Shown: positions 1-8,656, counted from the stretch's first letter. The stretch is 64,000 nucleotides of DNA from Myxococcales bacterium (GCA_025359105.1 JANYHK010000061.1:1-64000), one strand, 5' to 3'. The notes: generated from the letters alone by a model not told the origin. Numbers and translations: made by a program.

Positions 1-2
1 TC

Positions 3-161
3 TTCATGATGGCCAGTCTGGCGGGCCGCACGCTCAATGGTGAGAACCTCAAGATTGGCGAGCCCACACGCAAGTATCTGAAAGACACGTACGGGATTGC
101 CGGGGCGGACGCTCGCACGGTGATGCTCGGCGACGCGTGGAGAGCGCCGCCGGCAAGGTGA
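3..161 (+). CDS. 3' end of an unidentified gene (partial)
   Basis: An open frame enters from the left edge and runs for 52 codons to a TGA at 159-161. The visible peptide contains GENLKIGEPTRKYLKDTYG and ends DAWRAPPAR. I do not recognise a family. The stop overlaps an in-frame ATG of the following GH31 gene as TGATG, which is typical of translationally coupled genes and is the main reason for believing the frame. The piece is too short for a function call, and it could also be a chance open frame. Confidence 0.4.
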   Translation, partial: FMMASLAGRTLNGENLKIGEPTRKYLKDTYGIAGADARTVMLGDAWRAPPAR

Positions 162-2539
162 TGCTCGACACGTTCGACGACGACTCCATGGTCACCGGCG
201 ACGACGCGCAGGCCTACGGCGCGCTGGGCGCGACGTACCACGACACCTTCATCAAGCCGCCCCTCATCGAGGGCTGGGACCACGTGCAGGGCACCGACTC
301 GCCATGGCACCACGGCAGCAGCGTGGCCGCCGCCACCATGACGGCCTCGAGCGCGTCGATCGATCTCTTCGACCCCGCCGACGAGGACACCACCCTCCAC
401 CTCGAGCTCGGCGTCGACGGCGCCGAGCTGCGCGTCGAGGCCAGCATCCCCAAGCTCAGCGACGTGGCCAAGGGTGACGCGGGCGCGGGCATCGGGCCGC
501 TCAACCAGATGGGCCAGTCCTTCCAGCTCCCCGCGGACGAGCACTTCTTCGGCCTCGGCGAGCGGCTGGTCACCGTCGATCACCGCGGCCGCCACTACGA
601 GTGCTGGACGGAGGAGGGCGGCATCGGCCAGGGCGAGAACGTCAAGCCGGGCCCCAACAACCCGGGCCCCAACGGGCCGGGGATGACCCACGTGCCCATC
701 CCGTTCTACCTCTCCACGCGCGGCTACGGCCTCTACCTGGAGACCACGTTCCGCACCGGCTTCTCCATCGGCGCCGAGGATCCCGCGCTCTTCCGTGTCT
801 ACGCCGAGGAGCCGCGCCTCCGCTACCGCGTGCTCGTACACGACGACCCGCTGGAGACCCTGGCGCACTACACCAGCATCACCGGGCGCGCCCACCTGCC
901 GGCGCCGTGGGTGTTCGGCCCGCGCCGCCGCGTCGACCACGGCACCATGGTCAACGGCGTCCCCGAGGCGCAGGCGCTCCGCGACAACGACGTGCCCACC
1001 ACGGTGCTCGACGACGCGGCGCACTTCCTCCCCATCGGCACCGAGGTCGGCCACGAGGCCGAGTTCGCCGCCTACAACGCCAACCTGCACGCGCTCGGGT
1101 TCAAGGCGGACGGGTACTACAACTCGTACGTGTCGGTGACCAACCCGGCCACCGCGGCGCTGGTCACCGAGGGCCGCGCCAAGGGCTACTTCATCAAGCT
1201 CGACGACGGCACGGAGTTCGACACCGCGGTGATCTCCGCCGGGCAGCAGCTCGTCGCCACCATCGATCTCACCAACCCGGACGCGGTGATCTGGTACCAG
1301 GGCCTGCTCCAGCGGGCGCTCGATCTCGGCTACGACGGGTGGATGCTCGACTTCGGCGAGTACGTCCCGCCGCACGCGAAGACGTTCGACGGGCGGCTCG
1401 GCTGGGAGGAGCACAACCTCTTCCCGACGCAATATCAGAAGGCGGCGTGGGACTACATGAAGAGGGTCCGCGGGGACGACTTCATGTACTTCGCGCGCGC
1501 CGGCTACACGGGCACGCAGGCCTTCATCCCCGTGCACTGGTCGGGCGATCCGAGCGCGAGCTTCGACGACGCGAAGGGCCTGCCCGCGCAGGTTCGGGCG
1601 GGGGTCAACGCCGGGCTCTCCGGCATTCCGTTCTGGGGCAGCGACATCGGCGGGTACACGTGCCTCAACGATCCGCCAGGGGACAAGGAGGTCTACCTGC
1701 GGTGGGTGGAGTTCGGCGCGCTGTCCTCGGACATGCACCACGAGAACGCCTGTTCGGGCACGGGCCAGAAGAAGAAGTGGGAGCTCTGGGACGACGACGA
1801 GACCGTGCAGGTCTACGGGGACTACGCGCGGCTGCACACGCGCCTGTTCCCGTACCTCTACGCCGCGGCGAAGGAGGCGGTCACGAGCGGGATTCCCGTC
1901 ATGCGGCATCCCTTCCTCGCCCATTCTCGCGAGGCGCGCGCCTACGGCGTCGATCTCGAATACTACTTCGGACCTTCGCTCTACGTGGCGCCGGTCGTGC
2001 GGCGCGGCCAGACGGTCCGCTCGTTCTGGATGCCGCCGGGCACGTGGGTGGACTGGTGGACGCTCGACAAGGTCGACGGCGGCAAGGACGTCGAGCGCGC
2101 CGCGCCGCTCACCGTCCTGCCCCTGTACCTGAAGAGTGGAGGGATCGTGCCGATGCTCGATCCCACGATCGAGACGCTTGCTCCGGCGACCGAGCCGAGC
2201 ATCGTGACCATGGACAAGGTGAGCGGCGTGCTCGACGTGCGCGCCGCGATCGATCCGCGCACGGCCAGGGCCACCGCGACCCTCGTAGATGGGACCACCT
2301 TCGAGGTGACCGCCAACGGAGGCCCCGCGGCGTTGCCGGCCGGTGTCGCGCAGGTGGACGAGAGTATGCTCGCGACCTGTTCGAGCTGCGGTCGGCTCGA
2401 CCCCCTGGCCAACGGCGTGCGCGTACGCGTCAACGGCGAGCTGGCCGCTACGGGTCAGCTCGCCGCGGGCGGCCTCCTGGTGCGTCACGCGGGTGGACCC
2501 GCGCGGCGCATGCGATGGGACGTCGTCGTGCTCCCCTGA
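161..2539 (+). CDS. Glycoside hydrolase family 31 (alpha-glucosidase/alpha-xylosidase-like)
   Basis: The protein is about 792 aa and has the GH31 (beta/alpha)8-barrel pattern. The nucleophile region reads GWMLDFGEYVP, with Asp397 as likely nucleophile. The acid/base region reads HWSGDPSASF, with Asp463 as likely acid/base, and a typical FWGSDIGGY stretch follows. An N-terminal beta-sandwich (about residues 1-250) and a C-terminal beta domain with the PPGTWVDWW signature complete the family layout. No signal peptide is visible, so it is probably cytoplasmic. The ATG at 161 overlaps the stop of the preceding frame; a GTG at 137 would add eight residues. GH31 enzymes hydrolyse alpha-linked glucose or xylose. 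The sulfoquinovosidase-type QDW substrate motif is not present, so the substrate is unknown. Family confident, specificity not. Confidence 0.9.
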   Translation: MLDTFDDDSMVTGDDAQAYGALGATYHDTFIKPPLIEGWDHVQGTDSPWHHGSSVAAATMTASSASIDLFDPADEDTTLHLELGVDGAELRVEASIPKLSDVAKGDAGAGIGPLNQMGQSFQLPADEHFFGLGERLVTVDHRGRHYECWTEEGGIGQGENVKPGPNNPGPNGPGMTHVPIPFYLSTRGYGLYLETTFRTGFSIGAEDPALFRVYAEEPRLRYRVLVHDDPLETLAHYTSITGRAHLPAPWVFGPRRRVDHGTMVNGVPEAQALRDNDVPTTVLDDAAHFLPIGTEVGHEAEFAAYNANLHALGFKADGYYNSYVSVTNPATAALVTEGRAKGYFIKLDDGTEFDTAVISAGQQLVATIDLTNPDAVIWYQGLLQRALDLGYDGWMLDFGEYVPPHAKTFDGRLGWEEHNLFPTQYQKAAWDYMKRVRGDDFMYFARAGYTGTQAFIPVHWSGDPSASFDDAKGLPAQVRAGVNAGLSGIPFWGSDIGGYTCLNDPPGDKEVYLRWVEFGALSSDMHHENACSGTGQKKKWELWDDDETVQVYGDYARLHTRLFPYLYAAAKEAVTSGIPVMRHPFLAHSREARAYGVDLEYYFGPSLYVAPVVRRGQTVRSFWMPPGTWVDWWTLDKVDGGKDVERAAPLTVLPLYLKSGGIVPMLDPTIETLAPATEPSIVTMDKVSGVLDVRAAIDPRTARATATLVDGTTFEVTANGGPAALPAGVAQVDESMLATCSSCGRLDPLANGVRVRVNGELAATGQLAAGGLLVRHAGGPARRMRWDVVVLP

Positions 2540-2547
2540 GCGCCGCG

Positions 2548-2790
2548 CTACTGCTGCGCCGTGTGGGCCGTCGAATCACCCCCCGGGCCGCACGCGTTGA
2601 GGCACTCGAAGCAATCGTGCGGATCGTACGGCCCCGTCGAGCCGGGGAAGTTGCACGTTGCGTTGCACTCGGGGCAATTGCCCGCCGCGAGCGCTTCGTG
2701 CGTCGAGCGGGTCGGTCCCGGATCCGACGGCGGAGAGCTGCAGGCAAAGGCCCCCAGCAGGGGGGCGATGAGAATCCACTTCGTGATCAT
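2548..2790 (-). CDS. Small Cys-rich lipoprotein
   Basis: An 80-aa protein beginning MITKWILIAPLLGAFACSS has a signal peptide and a lipobox (AFAC), so it is likely an outer-membrane or periplasmic lipoprotein. The mature part has paired cysteines, CPECNATC and CFECLNAC, which could form disulfides or bind a metal. The frame is open further upstream, but the internal ATG at 2790 puts the signal peptide at the N-terminus. It lies 38 nt downstream of another secreted lipoprotein on the same strand, so the two may be co-transcribed. It resembles the small lipoprotein at 8657-8917 in size and cysteine spacing. Function unknown. Confidence 0.65.
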   Translation of the reverse strand: MITKWILIAPLLGAFACSSPPSDPGPTRSTHEALAAGNCPECNATCNFPGSTGPYDPHDCFECLNACGPGGDSTAHTAQQ

Positions 2791-2828
2791 GGCGCGCCTC
2801 GTTTCTGAAGACGGTTGGGGGAACGGCC

Positions 2829-3422
2829 TCACGACGCGTTACAGCTCGCCTGGTAGTTGTGCCAGGCGCCGATGACGGCCACGATCGCGACGAAGCAGAC
2901 CGCCGGTTCGACGGGCTCCGGCGTTCCGCAACCGAGCACCAGACCGCCGACCGCGGCGAGCAAGAGCTCCAGGTCCCCCTGGCAATCGTAGGCCACTGCG
3001 CCGCTGGCGGCGTGAAGCTCGATGTCCTCCTTCAGGTTCCCGATCGCGAGCCGACTGGCGCTTCCCAGCGTGTTCTGCAAGACGAGGCCCTTCTCCGTCA
3101 CCACGAGCTTGCCCTCGTGGGTCGTGACCGCGAAGTGGCGGAGGCCGGAGGCCTTGTCGACGCTGGACTGGACGTCGATCTTCACGAGGCTCGCCTTTTG
3201 CGGATCGAGCCCGTTCACGGTGATCGAGGCGTCGTGCTGCTTCATGGTCCAGTGGTCGATCCCGTGGCTCTTGCTCTTGGCGCCCGCCGGGACGATCGCA
3301 GTGAGCCCCTGGTCGATCGATTGGGCCGTGGGCTCGTCCGCGCCCGGAGATCCGCTGCACGCCATCGTCTGGGCCAGACCCACGCACCCGAGAAGCGACA
3401 CGATTGCGAAAGACGTCTTCAT
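2829..3422 (-). CDS. Secreted lipoprotein with hydrophobic Cys-bearing C-terminal domain (bacteriocin-like?)
   Basis: A 197-aa protein starts MKTSFAIVSLLGCVGLAQ and has a Cys shortly after the signal segment (TMACSG), so it is a probable lipoprotein. The start is supported by GGAGG about eight bases upstream. Residues 50-140 look like a soluble domain. The last 55 residues contain four cysteines around two very hydrophobic Gly/Ala/Val stretches (LELLLAAVGGLVLGCG and VCFVAIVAVIGAW). That pattern recalls the compact Cys-bridged hydrophobic domain of halocin C8-type peptides, but this is only a visual resemblance. It is divergent from the protease at 3517. Function unknown. Confidence 0.65.
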   Translation of the reverse strand: MKTSFAIVSLLGCVGLAQTMACSGSPGADEPTAQSIDQGLTAIVPAGAKSKSHGIDHWTMKQHDASITVNGLDPQKASLVKIDVQSSVDKASGLRHFAVTTHEGKLVVTEKGLVLQNTLGSASRLAIGNLKEDIELHAASGAVAYDCQGDLELLLAAVGGLVLGCGTPEPVEPAVCFVAIVAVIGAWHNYQASCNAS

Positions 3423-3516
3423 TGGGGAGCCTCCACTAGTTTCGAAAGGGACGCGGCACCGTGTCGCGTCTACTGAAACGGTGAGACGTCGCCGGCCCGA
3501 CCGTCTCACTCTTTCG

Positions 3517-4407
3517 ATGAACGAACCGACGCATCGTACGAACGGCGGCGTGGCGCGAGCTCTCGCTATCCTTCTGGCGTTGCCCCTCGGGTGCTCCGAC
3601 GCCGGTGGCGGCGAGGCGCTGTCGAGCACCACCGAAGCGATCGAGCATGGCGCGCTCGACGAGGCCGACACCACGACGGTCGCACTCGCGCAGGGCACGC
3701 AGATCTACTGCAGCGGAACGCTCATCGCGCCGCGCATCGTCGTCACGGCTGCGCACTGCGTCGCGTTCCGCGAGCCCGACGGGGTCTATCTGGGGGGCGA
3801 GCAGGGCGGAGCGCTGCTGCCGGTTCTTCGGGCGACGAGGCATCCGTCGTTCGATCTCGCGACGCTGCAAGATGACATCGCGATCGTCGAGCTCGCCGAA
3901 CGGGCGACGGTTGCGCCTGCGCCGATGAGCCTTCGGTCGCCGCCGTCCGAAGGCGCTGCCATCCGGGTCGTGGGCTTCGGCGCGCCGCGTGGCTCGAACG
4001 AGCACGTCGCGCGGCGAGCTGGCGACGCACGCCTCGACGCGGTTCGCGCTACGACGTTCACGACGCGCCCGACTCCGGGCCAGCCGTGCAGCAACGACTC
4101 GGGGGGCTCGGCGTATGCCGGTGGCACCCTCGTAGGCGTCATCTCCGGCGGCGACGTCGACTGCGCTCGGTTCGCCGTCTACACCCGCGTCGACGCGTAC
4201 GCCGACTTCCTCGCCCCGTTCCTTGCACCGAAGCTCGACGCTCGCGGTGGCGGGTGCACGTTGTGCCCCTCGCCGTGCGCGTCCGACGCCTCCGGTGCCA
4301 CGTGGATCTTCATGGCCGCGCTCGCCGCCTACATCAGGTGGCGCTGGAGGCTGAGCGGCAGGCGACTCGCGGCGAGGCCCATGAGGCTGTCGACCTCGTG
4401 CTCGTGA
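3517..4407 (+). CDS. Secreted trypsin-like serine protease (S1 family)
   Basis: A 296-aa S1 peptidase has a lipoprotein-like signal (LALPLGCSD near residue 27). The triad is His80 in VTAAHC, Asp120 in QDDIAIV and Ser195 in CSNDSGGSA. The last motif departs from the canonical GDSGGP: Asn replaces Gly before the Asp, and Ser replaces Pro. The C-terminus has a Cys-containing segment, a hydrophobic stretch (WIFMAALAAYI) and Arg-rich residues, resembling MYXO-CTERM sorting tails. The final 79 nt overlap the convergent sigma-factor gene. The ATG at 3517 is chosen because it places the signal peptide at the N-terminus. Likely an extracellular or surface protease with unknown target. Confidence 0.85.
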   Translation: MNEPTHRTNGGVARALAILLALPLGCSDAGGGEALSSTTEAIEHGALDEADTTTVALAQGTQIYCSGTLIAPRIVVTAAHCVAFREPDGVYLGGEQGGALLPVLRATRHPSFDLATLQDDIAIVELAERATVAPAPMSLRSPPSEGAAIRVVGFGAPRGSNEHVARRAGDARLDAVRATTFTTRPTPGQPCSNDSGGSAYAGGTLVGVISGGDVDCARFAVYTRVDAYADFLAPFLAPKLDARGGGCTLCPSPCASDASGATWIFMAALAAYIRWRWRLSGRRLAARPMRLSTSCS

Positions 4408-5216
4408 ATGCCGAGCTTTTCCTTCAGGCGCTTTCGTGTCTCCGCGAGGATCTTCTCGCGCGCATGCGCCAGCCAGCGGGCGGCCGTCGCCCGGCTCACC
4501 CGGTAGGTCGTGCCCACCTCCTCGATGGTGAGGCCGTCGAGGTGATGCAGGCGCAGGACGTTGCGCTCGTCGAACGACAGCGACTGGAGCGTGGCGAGGA
4601 ACGCTTCGCGGACCTCGGCGGCGTATCGGCGCTTGAGGAGCTCGAGCTCCGGATCGTTCTCCGGCGACCGCAGGTCGAGCATTTCCCCCGAGTCGAGCGG
4701 ATCGGCCCGGGTGCGACGAACGAGCCGAAGCGCTGCGCGCACCGCGGTCACGCGCACCCACGCGCCGAGCGGGCCGCGGCCGGTGTACGCCGCGATCGTG
4801 GGCGGACGGCCGGCGTGACCGACGAGGAGGGCCTCGCGGACGTTCTGCCGTACTTCGTCTTTGCTCTCCGGAGTCCGGGCCACGCGCGCGATGTACGCGT
4901 CGATTTTTGCCGTGTACGCGCGCTCGAAAGCGGCGATGGCTTGCGGCCCGCCCAGCGAGCACGCGCAGGCGAGGTAGAGGTCCGAGCCGTGCAGCGCCTC
5001 GAGCGCGCCCGGGAGCGGTGCGTCGGCGACGCGCTCGGCGACGTGCCGAACGAAGGTCATGTCGTCGAGGTGGACGTCCGGCCACGCGGCGCGGGAGGCG
5101 GCGAGCAACCGAGCAAGCGCGTCACCGAGCCCGGGCCCAGCGGGCGCCCGTTCGGTCGAGGCAGCCAGGAATGCGCTCGCCAGCCCAGCTGCATGCTCTG
5201 CGACGTGCTCCTTCAA
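4329..5216 (-). CDS. RNA polymerase sigma factor, Myxococcales-type ECF-like family
   Basis: A 295-aa sigma-70 family protein. The middle carries a region-2-like segment (YTGRGPLGAWVRVTAVRAAL). Residues about 215-275 form region 4 with a helix-turn-helix (SFDERNVLRLHHLDGLTIEE, then VSRATAARWLAHAREKIL). It closely resembles the sigma factor at 32817 and matches my recollection of TIGR03001 (Myxococcales family 1). The probable start is the TTG at 5216, which overlaps the upstream lipoprotein stop as TTGA, with GGAGG a dozen bases upstream. It is the last gene of a four-gene operon that begins with a Ser/Thr kinase, so its activity is probably controlled by the products of that operon. Target promoters unknown. 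Confidence 0.85.
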   Translation of the reverse strand: MKEHVAEHAAGLASAFLAASTERAPAGPGLGDALARLLAASRAAWPDVHLDDMTFVRHVAERVADAPLPGALEALHGSDLYLACACSLGGPQAIAAFERAYTAKIDAYIARVARTPESKDEVRQNVREALLVGHAGRPPTIAAYTGRGPLGAWVRVTAVRAALRLVRRTRADPLDSGEMLDLRSPENDPELELLKRRYAAEVREAFLATLQSLSFDERNVLRLHHLDGLTIEEVGTTYRVSRATAARWLAHAREKILAETRKRLKEKLGIHEHEVDSLMGLAASRLPLSLQRHLM

Positions 5217-5911
5217 TTGCAACCCGCCCCTCCGTCGCGCGCGGCGGACGGGTCGATGCAGTAGCGCATGGCGCTCTCTGGGACCGGGCAGCAAATCGCC
5301 GTGGCCGGGCAGTCGCACATCGCGTGGCAGAGGCGCTCCGTCGTGCTCACCCCTCGCGTGCACGACTTCGTCAGGTCCTCGGCGCACGCCGCGGCGCACT
5401 GGGTCACGTTGACGCGCACGTCGCAGCCGCCGCTGCCCGGCGCGTAGCCGCGGAGCGTCGCGCAGCAGACCGCTCCTGGGCAGTCCTCCGGGCCGTCGCA
5501 CGTGAGGAGGCTTCCGCATCCCGGGACGACGCACCGCGCGAGGAGATCGGGGTTGCCTACAGGAGCGCCGCAGCAGACCTCGTCGGAGGGGCAGGGCGTG
5601 CCGTTGTCGGGGCAGACGACGACGCCCGCCTCGCCCGCGTCGTAGGGCTTGCACTCGCGGATCCCGCTGTCCGCGTCCGCGCTCGCGTCAGGGGTCGCGT
5701 CGGGGTTCGTGGACCCGTCCAGTGGTGCAGTGTCCGAGGCGCCGTCGCTCGCGGCGTCACCGGGCGTCGCCTGGTCGGGGAGCGTACCGTCGGTCGATGC
5801 CTCGATGCCGCCGTCGACCGCGCCTTCGACTCGAAGCGTCTCGAACCCGGCGAGCGCTGCGCAGCCGGAAGCCGCGGCGAGGAGCAAAGAAGCCAGCGCG
5901 CGCTTCACCAT
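5213..5911 (-). CDS. Cys-rich lipoprotein of the kinase-sigma operon
   Basis: A 232-aa lipoprotein starts MVKRALASLLLAAASGCAAL and has a clear lipobox (ASGC). Residues 30-85 are a low-complexity Asp/Ala/Ser/Thr spacer. The rest has about 20 cysteines in repeated CC and CxxDxC patterns (EVCCG, AVCCAT, AICCPV), suggesting several small disulfide-bonded modules exposed in the periplasm or on the surface. Its ATG overlaps the stop of the TPR protein by 7 nt, and its stop overlaps the sigma-factor start. The position suggests a sensory or cell-surface role in the signalling operon. That is inference; no family is recognised. Confidence 0.8.
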   Translation of the reverse strand: MVKRALASLLLAAASGCAALAGFETLRVEGAVDGGIEASTDGTLPDQATPGDAASDGASDTAPLDGSTNPDATPDASADADSGIRECKPYDAGEAGVVVCPDNGTPCPSDEVCCGAPVGNPDLLARCVVPGCGSLLTCDGPEDCPGAVCCATLRGYAPGSGGCDVRVNVTQCAAACAEDLTKSCTRGVSTTERLCHAMCDCPATAICCPVPESAMRYCIDPSAARDGGAGCN

Positions 5912-6864
5912 CGTCCCTCGAGGATCGCGCCGTGCGCCGTCGGCGTCACGCGCACCGACGCCGACGCGGGTGACGAGGGAGCCGTCAGGAAGAGCGTCGC
6001 GCCGAGAGCGACCGCCGCGGCACCGCCGGCGATCGCGAGCGTGGAGCCCAACGCCGCGCCGCGCCCGCTGTCGTCGATCTCCCGCGCCGCTGCGATCTTG
6101 TCGGGCGCGCACGTCGGGTAGGCGGGGCACGCAGCCTCGAGGTCCGAGCGCTTCGAGAGCGCCATCGCGCCGAGCACCGCTCCGACGGCGAGGCCCACGA
6201 CGCCCGCGCTCCCGACGCCGACGCCAATCCAGCGCTGCGAGTGCCAGGGCGGCGAAGGCGGCGCCGTGTCGCGCGAAGGTTCGGCGCTTTCGAGCTCCGG
6301 CACGGCGACGGCGACGCGGTCCCGCTCGACCACGGTCACCGACCGAAAGAAGCGCACCTTGCCTGGCGCCGTCGCTTGCAGCGTGTGCGGTCCAGGGTCG
6401 ACGGGCACGTCGTCCTTCGCCGCGCTCGACGGGAGGGCGATCCCGTCGACCTGCACGGTGACCCCCTCGCGCGCGGTGATTCGAAGGCGCGGCACACGGG
6501 GATCGAGCGTGGCGAGCCGCTCGCGGGCCGCTCGCGCGCGATCGGTCTTGCCCGCCGCCTGCGCGGCCTCTGCGACCTCCCGGAAGTGACGCGACGCCGC
6601 GACCAGGCGACCGCTCAGCGCGAAGCAGACGGCGAGATTGAACTGCGTTCCGAGCGCGGGATCGAGGCGCTGGCTCTCCTCGAGCATCGGGCACCCCTCG
6701 GCGTAGTTGCCGGCGCCCACGAGCGGCGTCGCGTCGCGAAAGAGCTTCTCGGCCCGCGCCTCGCGGGACGCCGCACCAGCGTCGTCGGGTTGTCGTGCTC
6801 GTGCGACGTGTGCCGACGACGTGAGCGCGGCGATGACGAACGCGATGCGGAGACGGCTATCCAT
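5905..6864 (-). CDS. Periplasmic TPR / PEGA-like membrane protein of the kinase-sigma operon
   Basis: A 319-aa protein with a signal peptide (MDSRLRIAFVIAALTSSAHVA). Residues 35-120 form TPR-like helices (AEKLFRDATPLVGAGNYAEG, then LDPALGTQFNLAVCFALSGR). Residues 130-185 form a PEGA-like beta domain (GVTVQVDGIALP, PGPHTLQATAPG). A transmembrane helix follows near 205-230, then a second hydrophobic stretch near 270-295. Proteins of this layout commonly accompany Ser/Thr kinases in myxobacteria. Its start overlaps the kinase stop by 8 nt and its stop overlaps the lipoprotein start, so the genes are surely co-transcribed. Probable signal-transmission partner; exact role unknown. Confidence 0.8.
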   Translation of the reverse strand: MDSRLRIAFVIAALTSSAHVARARQPDDAGAASREARAEKLFRDATPLVGAGNYAEGCPMLEESQRLDPALGTQFNLAVCFALSGRLVAASRHFREVAEAAQAAGKTDRARAARERLATLDPRVPRLRITAREGVTVQVDGIALPSSAAKDDVPVDPGPHTLQATAPGKVRFFRSVTVVERDRVAVAVPELESAEPSRDTAPPSPPWHSQRWIGVGVGSAGVVGLAVGAVLGAMALSKRSDLEAACPAYPTCAPDKIAAAREIDDSGRGAALGSTLAIAGGAAAVALGATLFLTAPSSPASASVRVTPTAHGAILEGRW

Positions 6865-8533
6865 GCCGATCCGACGTCAGCCCCTTCGGGGGATCAGGAA
6901 CCGCCGGGGGCGCCGTCGTTGCCGGAGGTGCGCTGATCGGCGGCGTCGTCGGGCTCGCGGCGGCTGGGATCGCAGGCGGGGGCTTTGGGCGGGCGGGCTT
7001 CGCCGAAGTCGCCGGAGCCGCCGGCGAGGCCGTCGTGGTGGGCGGCGGCATCGGAGCGGCGGTCGCGCCAAGCGGTGAGTTTACGGGCGACGGCGACACG
7101 ACGGCCTCGTCGACCGAGACCGGCGCTGTGATGGGCGGGGTTTCCGTTGGCGTTGGCGGGCGTGTGCGCGCGCGCACACGCCAGGAGAGGGCGCCCGTCG
7201 CTGCGAGCGCGAGCAACGCGAGCGTCCCTCCGACGGCGAACGCCGGGAGCTTGCGTCGGTGCCGCGGCGTCCCGACGGGCACCGCGACCGTCGGGGCGGG
7301 CAAGGCGACGGTCGCGGCGGGCAGGTCGACCGTCGGGACCGGGTGGGCTACCGGAAGGGTCGGGGCGTCCCCGAGCTCCGCGACGGCGTCGGGCTCCGGG
7401 ACCGCTCCGGACCCGGCGCGCCCGGTGATCTCGGCGTGCGCGACGCAGAGCGCCTCGATGAGCTCGTCGACGTGCTGAAATCGGCGCGCGGGATCGCGCT
7501 CCAGGCAGCGGCGGACGGTCTCGGCGAGCGCCTTCGGTGTTCCCGGTCGCGCAAGGGTGAGCGGAGCGGCCGGCTCGAGGAGGATCCGCGCGCACACGAG
7601 CTGCACGTTCGCGGCGAGAAACGGGGGGCGCCCAGCGACGAGCTCGTACAGACACGCGCCCAGCGCCCAGATGTCGGCGCGGCCATCGACGTCGCGAGGA
7701 GACTGAATTTGCTCGGGCGACATGTAGTGAGGGGAGCCGAGGAAGGCGTGCGCGCGGGTGAGACCCGACTCGGCACCGGAGGCCGCTCCATCGAAATTCT
7801 TCGCGAGCCCGAAATCGACGACCTTGATTCGCTGCTCGCCGGTCTGCAGTCGCGCCAGGAAGATGTTGGCGGGCTTGAGGTCGCGATGCACGATTCCAAG
7901 CGCGTGCGCCTCGCTCACCGCTGCGCACGCGTCGAGGATGTACGACACCGCCACGACGAACGGGAGGGGGCCCCGTGTCTTGAGCACCTCGCCGAGGTCT
8001 TTTCCCTCGAGGTACTCCATGACGATGAACGGCGCGCCCGACTCGAGGTTCCCGACGTCGAAGATGCGGGCCGTGTGATCGCCGGTCAGCCGCGCCGCGG
8101 CCTGGCCTTCGCGGCCGAACCGACGCACCGCGGCCTCGTCGACGAGGAGCTCGGGGTGCATCGTCTTGATCGCGACACGCGTGCCAAGCTCGACGTGACG
8201 CGCGGCGACGACGACCCCCATCCCGCCACTGCCGAGGACGCGCTCGACGCGGTACTTGCCACAGATGACGCTACCTTCGTCGAGGCGCCCATCGGCCGCC
8301 CTCCGGGCGCGCGTCTCGCTCGGGAACTGCGATGCGCCCGCGGCGACGGCCTGCCGACAGGCGCGACACCCGTCGATATGAGCCTTGAGGCGCAGCTCAT
8401 GGTCGGGCGTGGCCTCCCCCTCCAAGAAGAGCACCAGCTCCTCGTCGTCGAGGCATCCCAACTGCGCACTGGAACCTTGCAAAAGGGACCCCGTCGGCCG
8501 CGCGCGATGCGCAAGATGGTGAAACGTTACCAT
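6857..8533 (-). CDS. Transmembrane Ser/Thr protein kinase with N-terminal zinc finger
   Basis: A 558-aa Hanks-type kinase. Residues 25-65 hold a short helical segment with HIDGCRACRQ, an HxxxCxxC pattern like zinc anti-sigma (zf-HC2) domains. The kinase domain (about 93-360) has the G-loop GSGGMG, VAIK, HRDLKPAN and VDFGLAK, all catalytic residues being present. A Pro/Val-rich linker leads to a transmembrane helix (about 430-450, AVGGTLALLALAATGAL) and a Pro/Thr/Ala-rich extracytoplasmic tail. It heads the kinase/TPR/lipoprotein/sigma operon. The ATG at 8533 is used; by comparison with the paralogue at 32784 the protein could begin nearer the GCLDDEE segment, so the start is uncertain. Likely senses an envelope cue and modulates the operon's sigma factor. 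Confidence 0.88.
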   Translation of the reverse strand: MVTFHHLAHRARPTGSLLQGSSAQLGCLDDEELVLFLEGEATPDHELRLKAHIDGCRACRQAVAAGASQFPSETRARRAADGRLDEGSVICGKYRVERVLGSGGMGVVVAARHVELGTRVAIKTMHPELLVDEAAVRRFGREGQAAARLTGDHTARIFDVGNLESGAPFIVMEYLEGKDLGEVLKTRGPLPFVVAVSYILDACAAVSEAHALGIVHRDLKPANIFLARLQTGEQRIKVVDFGLAKNFDGAASGAESGLTRAHAFLGSPHYMSPEQIQSPRDVDGRADIWALGACLYELVAGRPPFLAANVQLVCARILLEPAAPLTLARPGTPKALAETVRRCLERDPARRFQHVDELIEALCVAHAEITGRAGSGAVPEPDAVAELGDAPTLPVAHPVPTVDLPAATVALPAPTVAVPVGTPRHRRKLPAFAVGGTLALLALAATGALSWRVRARTRPPTPTETPPITAPVSVDEAVVSPSPVNSPLGATAAPMPPPTTTASPAAPATSAKPARPKPPPAIPAAASPTTPPISAPPATTAPPAVPDPPKGLTSDRHG

Positions 8534-8656
8534 ACGCCGGGCCCAGCGCTCACCCTGCTTCCTACGGTGGGGTGGGGGATTCGATTTCCAAATTCTTTAT
8601 TTGAAGGGGCGCGACGAAAGATCGAGACGCACCGGCCCGTGGCGCCTCAAGGGTGC

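Noticed and set aside
137-2539. Sulfoquinovosidase (YihQ-like) assignment for the GH31 enzyme
   Set aside because: The DFGE nucleophile motif is similar, but the QDW-type substrate-binding region is replaced by an unrelated FGPRRRVDHG stretch.
601-2808. Second long plus-strand frame inside the GH31 gene
   Set aside because: Out-of-frame shadow with a composition dominated by Arg, Pro and Gly; GH31 motifs are in the other frame.
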